From: Clostridiaceae bacterium
Lineage (GTDB): Bacteria > Bacillota > Clostridia > Peptostreptococcales > Peptostreptococcaceae
Length of the DNA stretch: 64,000 bases
NCBI GenBank assembly: GCA_902362365.1
Contig: CABIVQ010000008.1
Location: forward strand, 1-64,000
Reading direction: 5' to 3'
Shown: in pieces, positions 53,028 through 62,030 of the stretch
Position numbering within the stretch: the first letter of the stretch is position 1
Layout: each line of letters starts with the position of its first letter
Translations under genes and position numbers: made by a program
Notes under the pieces: generated by a model
Database searches by the model: none
Told to the model about the DNA's origin: nothing
What the model saw: only the letters and a program-made list of their open reading frames with translations

Positions 53028-54392
53028 ATGCAAAAGTTTTCAATGAAAGATAAGATTGGTTATACTCTGGGGGATTTAGGATGCTGCTGTACAGAGCAAT
53101 TTAGGGCTATGTTTTTAACAGTATTTTATACATTAGTTCTAAAAGTTAATCCTATTCATGTCGGTACAATAATGTTAATAACAAAATTTTGGGATGCTAT
53201 TAATGACCCTATAATTGGTGCCATTATAGATTCTCGTAAAGCAAAACCTGGTAAAAAATTTATACCTTGGATTCGTACATTTTCAATACCATGTGCAATA
53301 TTAATGTGTATTGGATTTTTAAATGTTTCTAATTTAAATTATGGTTTAAAGTTAGCTTATATTTTAATTACTTATGTTCTATATGAAGCTATGTATACTT
53401 GTGTAAATGTTCCATTTGGGTCATTATCAAGTGTTATGACAGATGATACTAATCATCGTACAGATTTATCAAGATACAGAAGTTTAGGCGGAACTATTTT
53501 TATGACTGTAATAGTTATCGTTGGACCACTATTTTTATATAAAGATAATGTACCTGTTCCTTCAAACTTTTTACTATTAGCTATTATTTGCGCTTGTGTA
53601 AGCGTTTTCTGCTTACAAATCACATCTATTTGGTGTAAAGAACGTGTTGAGTTACCTCACGTAGAGAAGGAAAAGTTTAATTACTTTGAAGTATTAAAAA
53701 ATATTTCTAAAAATAAAGCTTTATTAGGAGTTATAATTGCTAGTTTAGTTGGAATGATATCAGCTAGTGTTGTTAATGGATTAAATACTTACTTATTTAA
53801 AGATTATTTTGGTAATGTAAAGATCATGGCTGTATCAGGAATGCTAAGTACTGTTTATTCAATAATCACATTTGTTGGTACTAAGTTTGTTGCTAATAAA
53901 TTTGGTAAAAAAGAATGGTGTATATATGGGGCTGGTTTTGCTGCAATAGTGTATGGAGTTTTATTCTTCTTCCCAATAGATAATCCTATAATGTTTATAA
54001 TAATCAATGGAGTTTGCTATATAGGAGCATCAGGCTTCCAAATACTAATTTGGGCTATGGTAAATGACTCAATAGATTATCAAGAATTACAAACTGGAAC
54101 TCGTAATGAAAGTATAATCTACTCTACATATTCATTCTTTAGAAAACTTGCTGCTGCTTTAAGTGCGAGTTTAAGTAGTTTTATACTTGCATTTATAGGA
54201 TATAATGTACATGCTTCTACTCAAACTGCAGAAGTTGCTTCAAAGCTTTGGAAATCGTATACAGGAATTTACTCTATAGGATATTTAATAGCAATATTAG
54301 CATTATTCTTTATATATCCTTTAAGTAAGAAAAAAACTCAAGAGATGTTAGAAGAATTATCAATCAAAAGAAGAAATATGAAAAATATTTAA
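53028..54392 (+). CDS. GPH-family (MelB-like) cation symporter
   Basis: 454 residues and 12 predicted membrane helices of the glycoside-pentoside-hexuronide:cation symporter group (MFS_2). The N-terminal MKDKIGYTLGDLGCCC segment, the signature KFWDAINDPIIGAIIDSRK after helix 2 and the DWQELQTG-like DYQELQTGTRNES motif near helix 9 are all family marks. Ribosome binding site AAGGGGG. First gene of an operon with a hydrolase and a BilR-like reductase. GPH relatives move sugars and glucuronides, and some clostridial members are linked to steroid or aromatic compounds. A glucuronide conjugate is an attractive cargo, not demonstrated. Confidence 0.88.
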   Translation: MQKFSMKDKIGYTLGDLGCCCTEQFRAMFLTVFYTLVLKVNPIHVGTIMLITKFWDAINDPIIGAIIDSRKAKPGKKFIPWIRTFSIPCAILMCIGFLNVSNLNYGLKLAYILITYVLYEAMYTCVNVPFGSLSSVMTDDTNHRTDLSRYRSLGGTIFMTVIVIVGPLFLYKDNVPVPSNFLLLAIICACVSVFCLQITSIWCKERVELPHVEKEKFNYFEVLKNISKNKALLGVIIASLVGMISASVVNGLNTYLFKDYFGNVKIMAVSGMLSTVYSIITFVGTKFVANKFGKKEWCIYGAGFAAIVYGVLFFFPIDNPIMFIIINGVCYIGASGFQILIWAMVNDSIDYQELQTGTRNESIIYSTYSFFRKLAAALSASLSSFILAFIGYNVHASTQTAEVASKLWKSYTGIYSIGYLIAILALFFIYPLSKKKTQEMLEELSIKRRNMKNI

Positions 54393-54419
54393 AATATATC
54401 AAGTAATAGGAGATCAATA

Positions 54420-55181
54420 ATGATTAAATTAGTAGAAATAAAAAATCGAAAAAATAAAACATTAAGAGGTGTACTTACTCTTCCTGATAATATAGAAAAT
54501 CCTTTTATCGTATTAAATCTACATGGATTTGGAGGAAGTATGTCAGGGCATAAATATGCTCATACTCATTTATCAAGAGTACTTGATTCTAACGGATTTG
54601 GATGTGCTAGATTTGACTTTTATGGTTGTGGTGAAAGTGATGGAGAATTTGAAGAAATGACTTTTACTGGTCTTATAGAAGATACTATTGATATGTACAA
54701 TTGGCTAATTGATTCTAAAATAACAACTTCTGATAAAATCATACTATCTGGTCATAGTATGGGTGGTTATGTAGCTGCATGTACTGCTCCAAAGTTACAA
54801 CCAATTGCTTTAATTCTTATGTGCCCTGGTGCTGGAATGTGGTACGGTTGCAAAGAGCGTGCAGATGAACTGAAAAATAAATCAATACAATATGCTAATA
54901 TGGAAGGCTTAAAATTTAATATTGATTTCAATTATGATTTATACAACTATGAACCATTCTCAAGTGCTATGGGATATGACAAAGATGTTCTAATTATAAG
55001 AGGAACTGAAGATAAATTAGTTGATAATCGTACTTGCCAAGCTTATTTAGATTGTTATAACAGCGATAAAACAACATATATAGAAATTGAGGGCGGAGAT
55101 CATAATTTTGCAAATATAAAAGCTAAAAGTGAATGTGAAAATGCAATTATTGATTTTTGCAAATTAATTAATAATAAATAA
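54420..55181 (+). CDS. Alpha/beta-hydrolase esterase
   Basis: 253 residues. Catalytic triad Ser113 in GHSMGG, Asp198 in RGTEDKLVD and His228 in GGDHNF; the oxyanion hole is HGFGGS (35-40). The layout FDFYGCGESDGEFEEMTFTGLIED matches the cinnamoyl/feruloyl-esterase-like group of gut lactobacilli (LJ0536 type), which hydrolyses small aromatic acyl esters. A 40-residue cap lies between strands 6 and 7. No signal peptide, so it acts in the cytoplasm on imported compounds. It sits between the importer and the BilR-like reductase, 27 and 38 bases away, so an ester conjugate of the reductase substrate is the likely target. Confidence 0.85.
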   Translation: MIKLVEIKNRKNKTLRGVLTLPDNIENPFIVLNLHGFGGSMSGHKYAHTHLSRVLDSNGFGCARFDFYGCGESDGEFEEMTFTGLIEDTIDMYNWLIDSKITTSDKIILSGHSMGGYVAACTAPKLQPIALILMCPGAGMWYGCKERADELKNKSIQYANMEGLKFNIDFNYDLYNYEPFSSAMGYDKDVLIIRGTEDKLVDNRTCQAYLDCYNSDKTTYIEIEGGDHNFANIKAKSECENAIIDFCKLINNK

Positions 55182-55219
55182 ATATAAAATAATTAAGAAA
55201 AAATTTAGGGGGGATTTAT

Positions 55220-57142
55220 ATGAAACTTTTAGAAACAATCAATGTAGGAAATATTACATTAAAGAATAGAGTTATGTTTCCACCATTAACTACTGGTTAT
55301 GAGGGTAGAGATGGTAGTATAACTAAACAAAGTATTGAATTTTATGAAAGGTTAGCAAAAGGTGGTGTTTCATACATAGTAATAGGTGATGTTTCTCCGA
55401 TTAATAGTTTTTCTCCTACACCAAAACTATATGATGATAGCCAAATTGAAGGTTTTAAAAAATTATGTGACTCAATACATAAACATGGGGCTAAAGTTTC
55501 TGTTCAGATATTTCACCCAGAATATGACTGTGATGCTATAAATAAGATGTTTGCAAGTGGTGATATGAAAGCTGTAAGAGAAAAATTACATCACGATATG
55601 AAGCACTTTGTTAATGAAGTAAGTGAAGAAGGCTTAAATAATATTATAAGTAAAATGTGTGATTGTGCAATTAGAGCTCAAAAAGCTGGTGTTGATATTA
55701 TTCAAATACATGGTGATAGATTAGTTGGTTCATTATGTAGTACTATATTAAATAAAAGAAATGATAAATTTGGTGGTTCTCTAGAAAATAGAACAAGATT
55801 TGCTATACAACTTGTAAAATCATTAAAAGAAGCAGTTCCTAATATGCCTATTGATTATAAATTCTCAGTTGTTACACCACAAAGGGGTAAAGGTGGAATA
55901 AACTTAGATGAAGCACCTACATTTGCTAAGTGGTTAGAAGAAGCTGGAGTTGATATGCTTCATGTAGCCCAAGCAAATCATACTGGTAATATGGCAGATA
56001 CGATTCCTCCAATGGGTGTTCAACCATATGGATTCTTTGTTGATATTGCTGGGCAAATAAAGAAATCAGTAAATATTCCAGTTAGCACAGTTGGTAGAAT
56101 ATTTAATCCTAAAATGGCTGAAAGTATTCTAGAGTCTAATAAATCAGATATAATTGGACTTGGTAGAATTTTACTTGCAGATCCTGATTGGATTAACAAA
56201 GTAAAAGATAACAAATCTGAAGATATACGTGAATGTATATGTTGTAATAAAGGATGTACTGATAATATACAAGAGCGTAAGTTCTTAAGCTGTGTGCTAA
56301 ATGCTGAAAATGGATATGAAGGAACTAGAAAAATAACTGAAGCTGAAACTAAGAAAAAAGTTATAGTAGTAGGTGGTGGACCTGCAGGACTTGAAGCTGC
56401 ACGTGTAGCAAGTTTAAAAGGTCATAATGTTACTTTATTTGATGAAAATACATCTCTAGGAGGACAATTAAATTTAGCTTGTATACCTCCTAGAAAAAAT
56501 GAAATACGTAGAGCTATTAGATTTTTAACACATTCAGTAACTTCTCAAAATGTGGAATTAAAGCTTGGAAAAAAAGTAACTCAAGAAGATATATTAGCTC
56601 TACAACCAGATGCTGTGTTAGTTGCAGTAGGTGCAAGTAATGTTATACCAAATATAGATGGATATAATAAACATATGGTATGTGATTCATGGAAAATCTT
56701 AAATGGTGAACAACAAGTATTTGGAAATATTGCTGTTATTGGTGGAGGTATGGTAGGCTGTGAGGTAGCTGAGTACTTATGTCTTCAAGAAGGAAATAAT
56801 GTTTCTATAATTGAAATGGATGATAGCATAGCTAAGGGTGAAAGCAATACAATACTTCCAACGCTAATGGAAAATTTCAATAAAAATAATGTTAAAATCT
56901 ATACTAATCATAAAGTTAATAAAATAGATAGTGAATATATAATTTGTGAAAATGATAATAATGAAATTAAAATACCTTGTGATTACGTAGTTATGGCAGT
57001 TGGTGCTAGACCTAATAATTTTAATGTTGACAAACTATTAGAAAATAATATTAAAGTTGTTAAAATCGGTGATTGTAAAGATAGAGCCTCTGATATTGAA
57101 AATGCAATTAAAACTGCTTATGATGCTGCTAACGAAATATAA
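55220..57142 (+). CDS. bilR: Bilirubin reductase-like flavoenzyme (BilR-type OYE/Fe-S/FAD reductase)
   Basis: 640 residues of the 2,4-dienoyl-CoA reductase/BaiCD architecture: FMN-binding old-yellow-enzyme barrel (1-330, starts NITLKNRVMFPPLTTGYEG), a [4Fe-4S] motif C339-x2-C342-x3-C346-x11-C358, and FAD/NAD(P) domains (GGGPAG at 385-390, second GGGMVGCE). Ordinary relatives carry HGAHGYL after the strand at residue 163, where H-G-Y acts in proton transfer. Here it reads HGDR at 164-167, then LVGSLCS. From memory, D166 and R167 in an HGDR motif are the residues identified in BilR, which reduces bilirubin to urobilinogen. Length and domain set also fit the long BilR form. GGGGG before the ATG. 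Third gene of the operon; no flavodoxin-like bilS is adjacent. If not BilR, an unassigned ene-reductase. Confidence 0.78.
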   Translation: MKLLETINVGNITLKNRVMFPPLTTGYEGRDGSITKQSIEFYERLAKGGVSYIVIGDVSPINSFSPTPKLYDDSQIEGFKKLCDSIHKHGAKVSVQIFHPEYDCDAINKMFASGDMKAVREKLHHDMKHFVNEVSEEGLNNIISKMCDCAIRAQKAGVDIIQIHGDRLVGSLCSTILNKRNDKFGGSLENRTRFAIQLVKSLKEAVPNMPIDYKFSVVTPQRGKGGINLDEAPTFAKWLEEAGVDMLHVAQANHTGNMADTIPPMGVQPYGFFVDIAGQIKKSVNIPVSTVGRIFNPKMAESILESNKSDIIGLGRILLADPDWINKVKDNKSEDIRECICCNKGCTDNIQERKFLSCVLNAENGYEGTRKITEAETKKKVIVVGGGPAGLEAARVASLKGHNVTLFDENTSLGGQLNLACIPPRKNEIRRAIRFLTHSVTSQNVELKLGKKVTQEDILALQPDAVLVAVGASNVIPNIDGYNKHMVCDSWKILNGEQQVFGNIAVIGGGMVGCEVAEYLCLQEGNNVSIIEMDDSIAKGESNTILPTLMENFNKNNVKIYTNHKVNKIDSEYIICENDNNEIKIPCDYVVMAVGARPNNFNVDKLLENNIKVVKIGDCKDRASDIENAIKTAYDAANEI

Positions 57143-57158
57143 CTTCATATAAATATAA

Positions 57159-57195
57159 AAGAATCTCCTTATAAATTCAAGGAGATTCTTTTTCA
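57159..57195. terminator. Bidirectional terminator between bilR-like gene and dhaM
   Basis: AAGAATCTCCTT (57159-57170) and AAGGAGATTCTT (57179-57190) form a perfect 12-bp stem with an 8-base loop and T/A flanks. Confidence 0.9.
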
Positions 57196-57216
57196 TACAA
57201 AATTAACTTATTATAT

Positions 57217-57600
57217 TTACTTTTCTATTTGTAGATCTTTTATGGATTCCTTAATCTCTTCTAAACTCTTACCCATACTTGAGTCTATAGCAGCAACAAA
57301 AGCTCCTTCTACTAAGCTAACTTTACAGATTTCTACCTTTTTACTAATATACTCATCTAACATATCTATAGCTAATTCAGCATTCATAAGTGCACTTCCA
57401 ATATCAAAGAATAATAAAACTCCATCATCACTATAAACTTCTTCAATCGCACTCATAATTTTCATAGGATCTGTACCTATTCTGCCATCGTCAGTTCCAC
57501 CTGCAACACATATCTTAACACCTACAGCCATTTGGCTTATAAGATCTTTTAAACCTTCTACAAGTTTATTACTATGAGATACTAACACTATTCCAACCAT
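57217..57600 (-). CDS. dhaM: PTS-dependent dihydroxyacetone kinase phosphotransferase subunit DhaM
   Basis: 127 residues, an EIIA-Man-like domain only (no fused HPr/EI as in E. coli). The phosphorylated His9 is in VLVSHSNKLVEG, and GGTDDGRIGTD and DIGSALMNAELAID are DhaM blocks. It passes phosphate from HPr to ADP bound on DhaL. GGGG before the ATG, 2 bases after dhaL. Confidence 0.92.
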   Translation of the reverse strand: MVGIVLVSHSNKLVEGLKDLISQMAVGVKICVAGGTDDGRIGTDPMKIMSAIEEVYSDDGVLLFFDIGSALMNAELAIDMLDEYISKKVEICKVSLVEGAFVAAIDSSMGKSLEEIKESIKDLQIEK

Positions 57601-57602
57601 AA

Positions 57603-58238
57603 TTATTCCCCTTTTATGTATTCATATATTGTTTTTAGTATTAAGTAACTAGAAGTTGCACCAGCATCTTGATGCCCTATACTTCTATCTCCAAGATAAC
57701 TTGCTCTTCCTTTAGTGGCCTTTATTTCTTTTGTTTTCTCTACTCCTTCATATGCTGCTTTTTGTGCATTATCTAGGCAGTCAATAATAGATAAATCTTT
57801 TTCTTTTGATTCAATTAAAGAATTTAAAGCAGGCTCTATTGAATCTATCATAGTCTTTTCTCCAGCTACAGCCTTTCCTCTCATTTTTATTCCATCAAGT
57901 GAGGATTTTAAAACGTTTATAAAATCATCTAAATCTATTTCACTTTTATTGTTAAGTACAGGTGCAGCTTTCATAAATGCTGTTCCATATAATGGACCTG
58001 AAGCTCCACCAACTGTAGAAACTAAAGTCATACCTATCTTTTTAAATGTATTTCCTAAATTTTCACCATTGTCATCAACTAACTTTTCTTTTACTGCTTC
58101 AAAGCCTTTGCTCATATTAAGACCATGATCCCCATCACCTATAGCTGCATCTAGTTCTGTTAAATATAATTTATTTTCACTAATTACATCAGCTATTTTA
58201 TTAATTATGCTGATTACCTCAAATCCTTTTATACTCAT
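57603..58238 (-). CDS. dhaL: Dihydroxyacetone kinase ADP-binding subunit DhaL
   Basis: 211 residues. The Mg-ADP-binding aspartates appear in ELDAAIGDGDHGLNMSKGF, and GGASGPLYGTAFM plus GRASYLGDRSIGHQDAGATSSYL are the conserved nucleotide-lid regions. It acts as a bound ADP cofactor that is phosphorylated by DhaM and then phosphorylates dihydroxyacetone on DhaK. Confidence 0.93.
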   Translation of the reverse strand: MSIKGFEVISIINKIADVISENKLYLTELDAAIGDGDHGLNMSKGFEAVKEKLVDDNGENLGNTFKKIGMTLVSTVGGASGPLYGTAFMKAAPVLNNKSEIDLDDFINVLKSSLDGIKMRGKAVAGEKTMIDSIEPALNSLIESKEKDLSIIDCLDNAQKAAYEGVEKTKEIKATKGRASYLGDRSIGHQDAGATSSYLILKTIYEYIKGE

Positions 58239-58267
58239 AAATAATTATTCCCCCTTAAAATAAACTA

Positions 58268-59266
58268 CTATAATACCTTAAGTCCTAGTGTATCTGCTTT
58301 AGCATCAAGTAGTTCTTTTAACTCATCATCAAGTTTTAATATACTTACTGAGTATCCAGCCATTTCAAGAGACGTCATATATTCTCCAACAAATGTGTTA
58401 TAAATTTTTATTCCTTTATTAGTTAGTATTTCATTAACTGTTTTATTTGCAATGTAAAGCTCCATAAGAGGTGTTGACCCTAGTCCATTTACCATTACAG
58501 CAACCTCTTCACCTTCAACTATTTCTATATCTGCTAATATTTTATCTAGTAAATGAGTAGTAATATCATTAGCACTTGATATTTCTTCTTTATGAGTTCC
58601 TGGTTCTCCATGTATACCCATTCCTATTTCTATTTCATTTTCTTCCAATGTGAAGTTTGGTTTTCCTGCTGCTGGAACTGTACAAGGGCTTAGTGCCATT
58701 CCCATACTTCTAACATTTTTTATTACTTTATTAGCTACTTCTTTTACTTGATTTAGTGTTGCTCCTTGTGTTGCTTTCGCACCTGCTATTTTATGTACAA
58801 ATACAGTACCTGCAATCCCTCTTCTACCTGCTGTATATAGACTATTTTCAACAGCAACATCATCATTTACCACAACATAATCAACTTCTATACCATCCAT
58901 TTCTGCCATTTCTTTTGCCATTTCAAAGTTCATTACATCTCCAGTGTAATTTTTAATCACTAATAATACACCATTTCCACCGTTTACTTCTTTTATAGCT
59001 TCATATACTTGATCTGGAGTAGGAGATGTAAATACTTCACCACAAACTGCAGCATCAAGCATTCCGTATCCAACAAATCCACCATGTGATGGCTCATGTC
59101 CACTACCTCCACCACTTACTAGCCCAACTTTACCTTTTACTGGAGCATCTTTTCTTACTAAAATATTCCCATTCTCACTTTTTCTTACATAATTAGGATG
59201 TGCTAATATCATTCCTTGGATCATATCAGATACTACATTACTTGGATCATTGATTATTTTTTTCAT
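58268..59266 (-). CDS. dhaK: Dihydroxyacetone kinase substrate-binding subunit DhaK
   Basis: 332 residues. [21 protein letters not shown] and the covalent-binding His in [14 protein letters not shown] (about residue 215) are the substrate signature; dihydroxyacetone forms a hemiaminal with that His. Makes dihydroxyacetone phosphate with DhaL and DhaM. The 77-base gap to the upstream fumarase gene holds a TATAAT but no convincing -35, so it may have a weak promoter of its own or be read from malic enzyme onwards. AGGGGG before the ATG. Confidence 0.94.
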   Translation of the reverse strand: MKKIINDPSNVVSDMIQGMILAHPNYVRKSENGNILVRKDAPVKGKVGLVSGGGSGHEPSHGGFVGYGMLDAAVCGEVFTSPTPDQVYEAIKEVNGGNGVLLVIKNYTGDVMNFEMAKEMAEMDGIEVDYVVVNDDVAVENSLYTAGRRGIAGTVFVHKIAGAKATQGATLNQVKEVANKVIKNVRSMGMALSPCTVPAAGKPNFTLEENEIEIGMGIHGEPGTHKEEISSANDITTHLLDKILADIEIVEGEEVAVMVNGLGSTPLMELYIANKTVNEILTNKGIKIYNTFVGEYMTSLEMAGYSVSILKLDDELKELLDAKADTLGLKVL

Positions 59267-59343
59267 TTTAATTAATCCCCCTAAATAACATTTTCCTTAA
59301 TAATATTATAGCACTAAATTTTTTACTATATTGTATTTAAAGC

Positions 59344-59871
59344 TTAGTTTCTTTCATAAATATTGTTACCATAACTGTCTATTGCAACAATTAACTTTAA
59401 ATCTTCTACTTCAATTTTTCTTATTGCTTCTGCTCCTAAGTAATCATATGCAATAACTTCACAAGACTTTATAGAATTAGATATATACGCTCCAGCACCT
59501 CCAATAGCAGCTAAATATACTGAACCATATTCTTTCATAGCTTCTATAACCTCTTTATCTCTCTTTCCTTTACCTATCATTATCTTAAGGCCTTTTTCTA
59601 ATAGAGGAATTGTTAAGTCATCCATTCTATAACTTGTCGTTGGTCCTGCTGATCCTATTATTTCTCCTGGTTTTGTAGGTGTAGGTCCTACGTAGTAAAT
59701 ACCTTGATTTTTCACATCAAATGGTAAATCTTTCCCCCCCTTTATATTTTCAATCATTAGTTTATGAGCTGCATCTCTTGCTGTATATAAAACACCACTT
59801 AAACTTATACTATCTCCACACTTTAATTTTCTTATTTCTTCAGTTGAGATTGGTGTACTTATTTCTATCAT
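59344..59871 (-). CDS. fumB: Fumarate hydratase class I, beta subunit
   Basis: 175 residues equal to the C-terminal part of class I fumarase/tartrate dehydratase: GDSISLSGVLYTARDAAHK, YVGPTPTKPGEIIGSAGPTTSYRMD and GKGKRDKEVIEAM. Needs the alpha subunit that carries the [4Fe-4S] cluster. GGGGG before the ATG, 13 bases after the alpha gene. Confidence 0.92.
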   Translation of the reverse strand: MIEISTPISTEEIRKLKCGDSISLSGVLYTARDAAHKLMIENIKGGKDLPFDVKNQGIYYVGPTPTKPGEIIGSAGPTTSYRMDDLTIPLLEKGLKIMIGKGKRDKEVIEAMKEYGSVYLAAIGGAGAYISNSIKSCEVIAYDYLGAEAIRKIEVEDLKLIVAIDSYGNNIYERN

Positions 59872-59884
59872 CTTATTCCCCCTA

Positions 59885-60727
59885 TTATATAACTACTTTT
59901 TTATGTCTTGATGCATGACAGTTTATATTTACCACAACTGGTAATCCCGCTATATGAGTTGGAAAAGTCTCAATATTTACAGCTAAAGCAGTGGTATTTC
60001 CTCCTAGGCCTTGAGGACCTATACCTAAGCTATTTATTTCTTTCAGCAGTTCTATTTCTAAATCAGCTATATAACTATCTTTATAATTATATTTTCCAAC
60101 ATCTCTTAATAAAGCTTTTTTAGCGATTTGAGCACATTTATCAACTGTTCCTCCTATCCCTACTCCAACTACAATAGGAGGGCATGGATTAGGACCTGCT
60201 TCTTTAACAGTTTCTATTATAAATTTTTTAATTCCATCAACTCCATCTGATGGCTTTAGCATCTTTAACTTACTCATATTCTCACTACCAAATCCTTTTG
60301 GTGCAAATTCTATTACAAGCTTATCTCCTTTAACCATTTCATAATGAATAATTGCAGGGGTATTATCTTTTGTATTCTTTCTAGTTAGAGGATGAACAAC
60401 TGATTTTCTTAAATAACCTTCTTCGTATCCTTTTCTTACACCATCATTAATCGCTTCTTCTATTGTTTTTCCTTCAATTATTACCTCTTGCCCTAATTGT
60501 ACGAAAAATACTGCCATGCCTGTATCTTGGCATATTGGTATTGCCTTTTCTTTAGCTATATTTGCATTTTCAATTAATATATTTAATATATCCTTACCTA
60601 CAGGGTTTTGTTCTTTAGGTAAATTACTTTCTATGCAAGTTAGTACATCTTCTCCTAAATATAAGTTAGCTTCTATACATAACCTTTTTACTTCTTTTGT
60701 AGTATCATCTGATGATATAGTCCTCAT
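59885..60727 (-). CDS. fumA: Fumarate hydratase class I, alpha subunit
   Basis: 280 residues. Cluster cysteines appear in AIPICQDTGMAVFF, AGPNPCPPIVVGVGIGGT and INCHASRHKKVV, in the usual order; LGIGPQGLGGNTTALAVNIE is the family block. Split alpha/beta layout common in anaerobes. Interconverts malate and fumarate. AGGGG before the ATG, 20 bases after the malic enzyme gene, so malate can be fed either to pyruvate or fumarate. Confidence 0.93.
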   Translation of the reverse strand: MRTISSDDTTKEVKRLCIEANLYLGEDVLTCIESNLPKEQNPVGKDILNILIENANIAKEKAIPICQDTGMAVFFVQLGQEVIIEGKTIEEAINDGVRKGYEEGYLRKSVVHPLTRKNTKDNTPAIIHYEMVKGDKLVIEFAPKGFGSENMSKLKMLKPSDGVDGIKKFIIETVKEAGPNPCPPIVVGVGIGGTVDKCAQIAKKALLRDVGKYNYKDSYIADLEIELLKEINSLGIGPQGLGGNTTALAVNIETFPTHIAGLPVVVNINCHASRHKKVVI

Positions 60728-60746
60728 TAAAATTTCCCCTTTTTAT

Positions 60747-61940
60747 TTATATATAAACCTCATCCTTGCTTAATTTTGATACATTAGTTTCAATAGCAAC
60801 CTCTGCTACTTTTTTAGCAACACTTTCAGCAACTCTCTTGTCAAAAGCTCCAGGTATAATATAATCTTCATTTAATGCTTCTTCATTTATTATTGATGCT
60901 ATCGCTATTGCTGCAGCTTTTTTCATTTCCTCTGTTATATCTGTTGCTCTAACATCTAAAGCACCTCTAAATATTCCTGAAAACACTAATACGTTATTTA
61001 TTTGATTTGGGAAATCTGATCTTCCTGTTGCTACGATTCTAGCTCCACCTTTTTTTGCTTCTTCAGGAGTTATTTCTGGTATTGGATTTGCCATTGCAAA
61101 AATTATTGGGTCTTTAGCCATTGTTGATACCATTTCACTTGTTACACATTTAGGTCCTGATACACCTATAAGTACATCCTTATTTTTAATAATATCTTTC
61201 AATGTTCCTACTTCATTGTATTTATTAGTCACTTTAGATATTTCTACTTGAGCTTCATTCATCCATACTTCCCCATTTGCTAGTGCTCCTTTTTTATCTA
61301 CAAGTACTACGTTACCTACTCCAAATTGTAAAAGCAATTTACAAATTGATATTCCAGCAGAACCTGCACCATTAATTACTACATTTATATCTTCCATTTT
61401 CTTTTTAACTATTTTCAATGAATTTATTAGTCCCGCAGCAACTACTATTGCAGTTCCATGTTGGTCGTCATGAAATACAGGTATATCTAATTCTTCTTTT
61501 AATCTTCTTTCTATTTCAAAACATCTTGGTGCAGATATATCTTCTAAATTTATACCTCCAAAAGTAGGTGCTAAATATTTTACAGTTTTAACTATTTCAC
61601 CAACATCTTTAGTGTCTAAACAAATAGGAAAAGCATCTATTCCTGCAAATTCTTTAAATAATATTGCCTTGCCTTCCATAACTGGCATAGATGCTTCTGG
61701 ACCAATATCTCCAAGGCCTAATACAGCTGTTCCATCTGATACTACTGCAACTAGGTTTCCTTTTGAAGTATATGTATATACATCTTCTTTATTTTCATAT
61801 ATTTTTCTACAAGGCTCAGCAACACCTGGTGTATATGCTGTGCTTAAATCGTTTCTATTTTTTACTTCTACTTTTGATATAACCCCTATTTTGCCTTTAT
61901 TATTTTTGTGCATTTCTAAACTTAACTTATTAAAATCCAT
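60747..61940 (-). CDS. NAD(P)-dependent malic enzyme
   Basis: 397 residues, the short prokaryotic malic enzyme (no phosphotransacetylase domain). Catalytic Tyr in NDLSTAYTPGVAEPC, Lys in GNLVAVVSDGTAVLGLGDIGPEASMPVMEGK, metal ligands in FEIERRLKEELDIPVFHDDQHGTAIV, and NAD(P) motif NGAGSAGISIC. Oxidative decarboxylation of malate to pyruvate. First gene of the cluster with fumarase and probably dhaKLM. AAGGAG upstream. Confidence 0.93.
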   Translation of the reverse strand: MDFNKLSLEMHKNNKGKIGVISKVEVKNRNDLSTAYTPGVAEPCRKIYENKEDVYTYTSKGNLVAVVSDGTAVLGLGDIGPEASMPVMEGKAILFKEFAGIDAFPICLDTKDVGEIVKTVKYLAPTFGGINLEDISAPRCFEIERRLKEELDIPVFHDDQHGTAIVVAAGLINSLKIVKKKMEDINVVINGAGSAGISICKLLLQFGVGNVVLVDKKGALANGEVWMNEAQVEISKVTNKYNEVGTLKDIIKNKDVLIGVSGPKCVTSEMVSTMAKDPIIFAMANPIPEITPEEAKKGGARIVATGRSDFPNQINNVLVFSGIFRGALDVRATDITEEMKKAAAIAIASIINEEALNEDYIIPGAFDKRVAESVAKKVAEVAIETNVSKLSKDEVYI

Positions 61941-61991
61941 AGTCTACTCTCCTTTTCCTTGTATAAGTATATATTCCATCTATTCTTCTAT

Positions 61992-62000
61992 ATTATATCA
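61992..62000 (-). promoter_or_regulatory. Extended -10 promoter of the malic enzyme operon
   Basis: TGATATAAT on the minus strand: a perfect TATAAT with the TG-N extension. The -35 region is weak, as expected for extended -10 promoters. Confidence 0.55.
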
Positions 62001-62030
62001 GAATATAGATACTATTTTTAATTAAATTAA

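Noticed and set aside
55220..57142. Reading the OYE-type gene as a bile-acid 7-dehydroxylation enzyme (BaiCD/BaiH)
   Set aside because: Same architecture, but no other bai genes are present and the HGDR active-site motif does not match the HGAHGYL-type motif of BaiCD.
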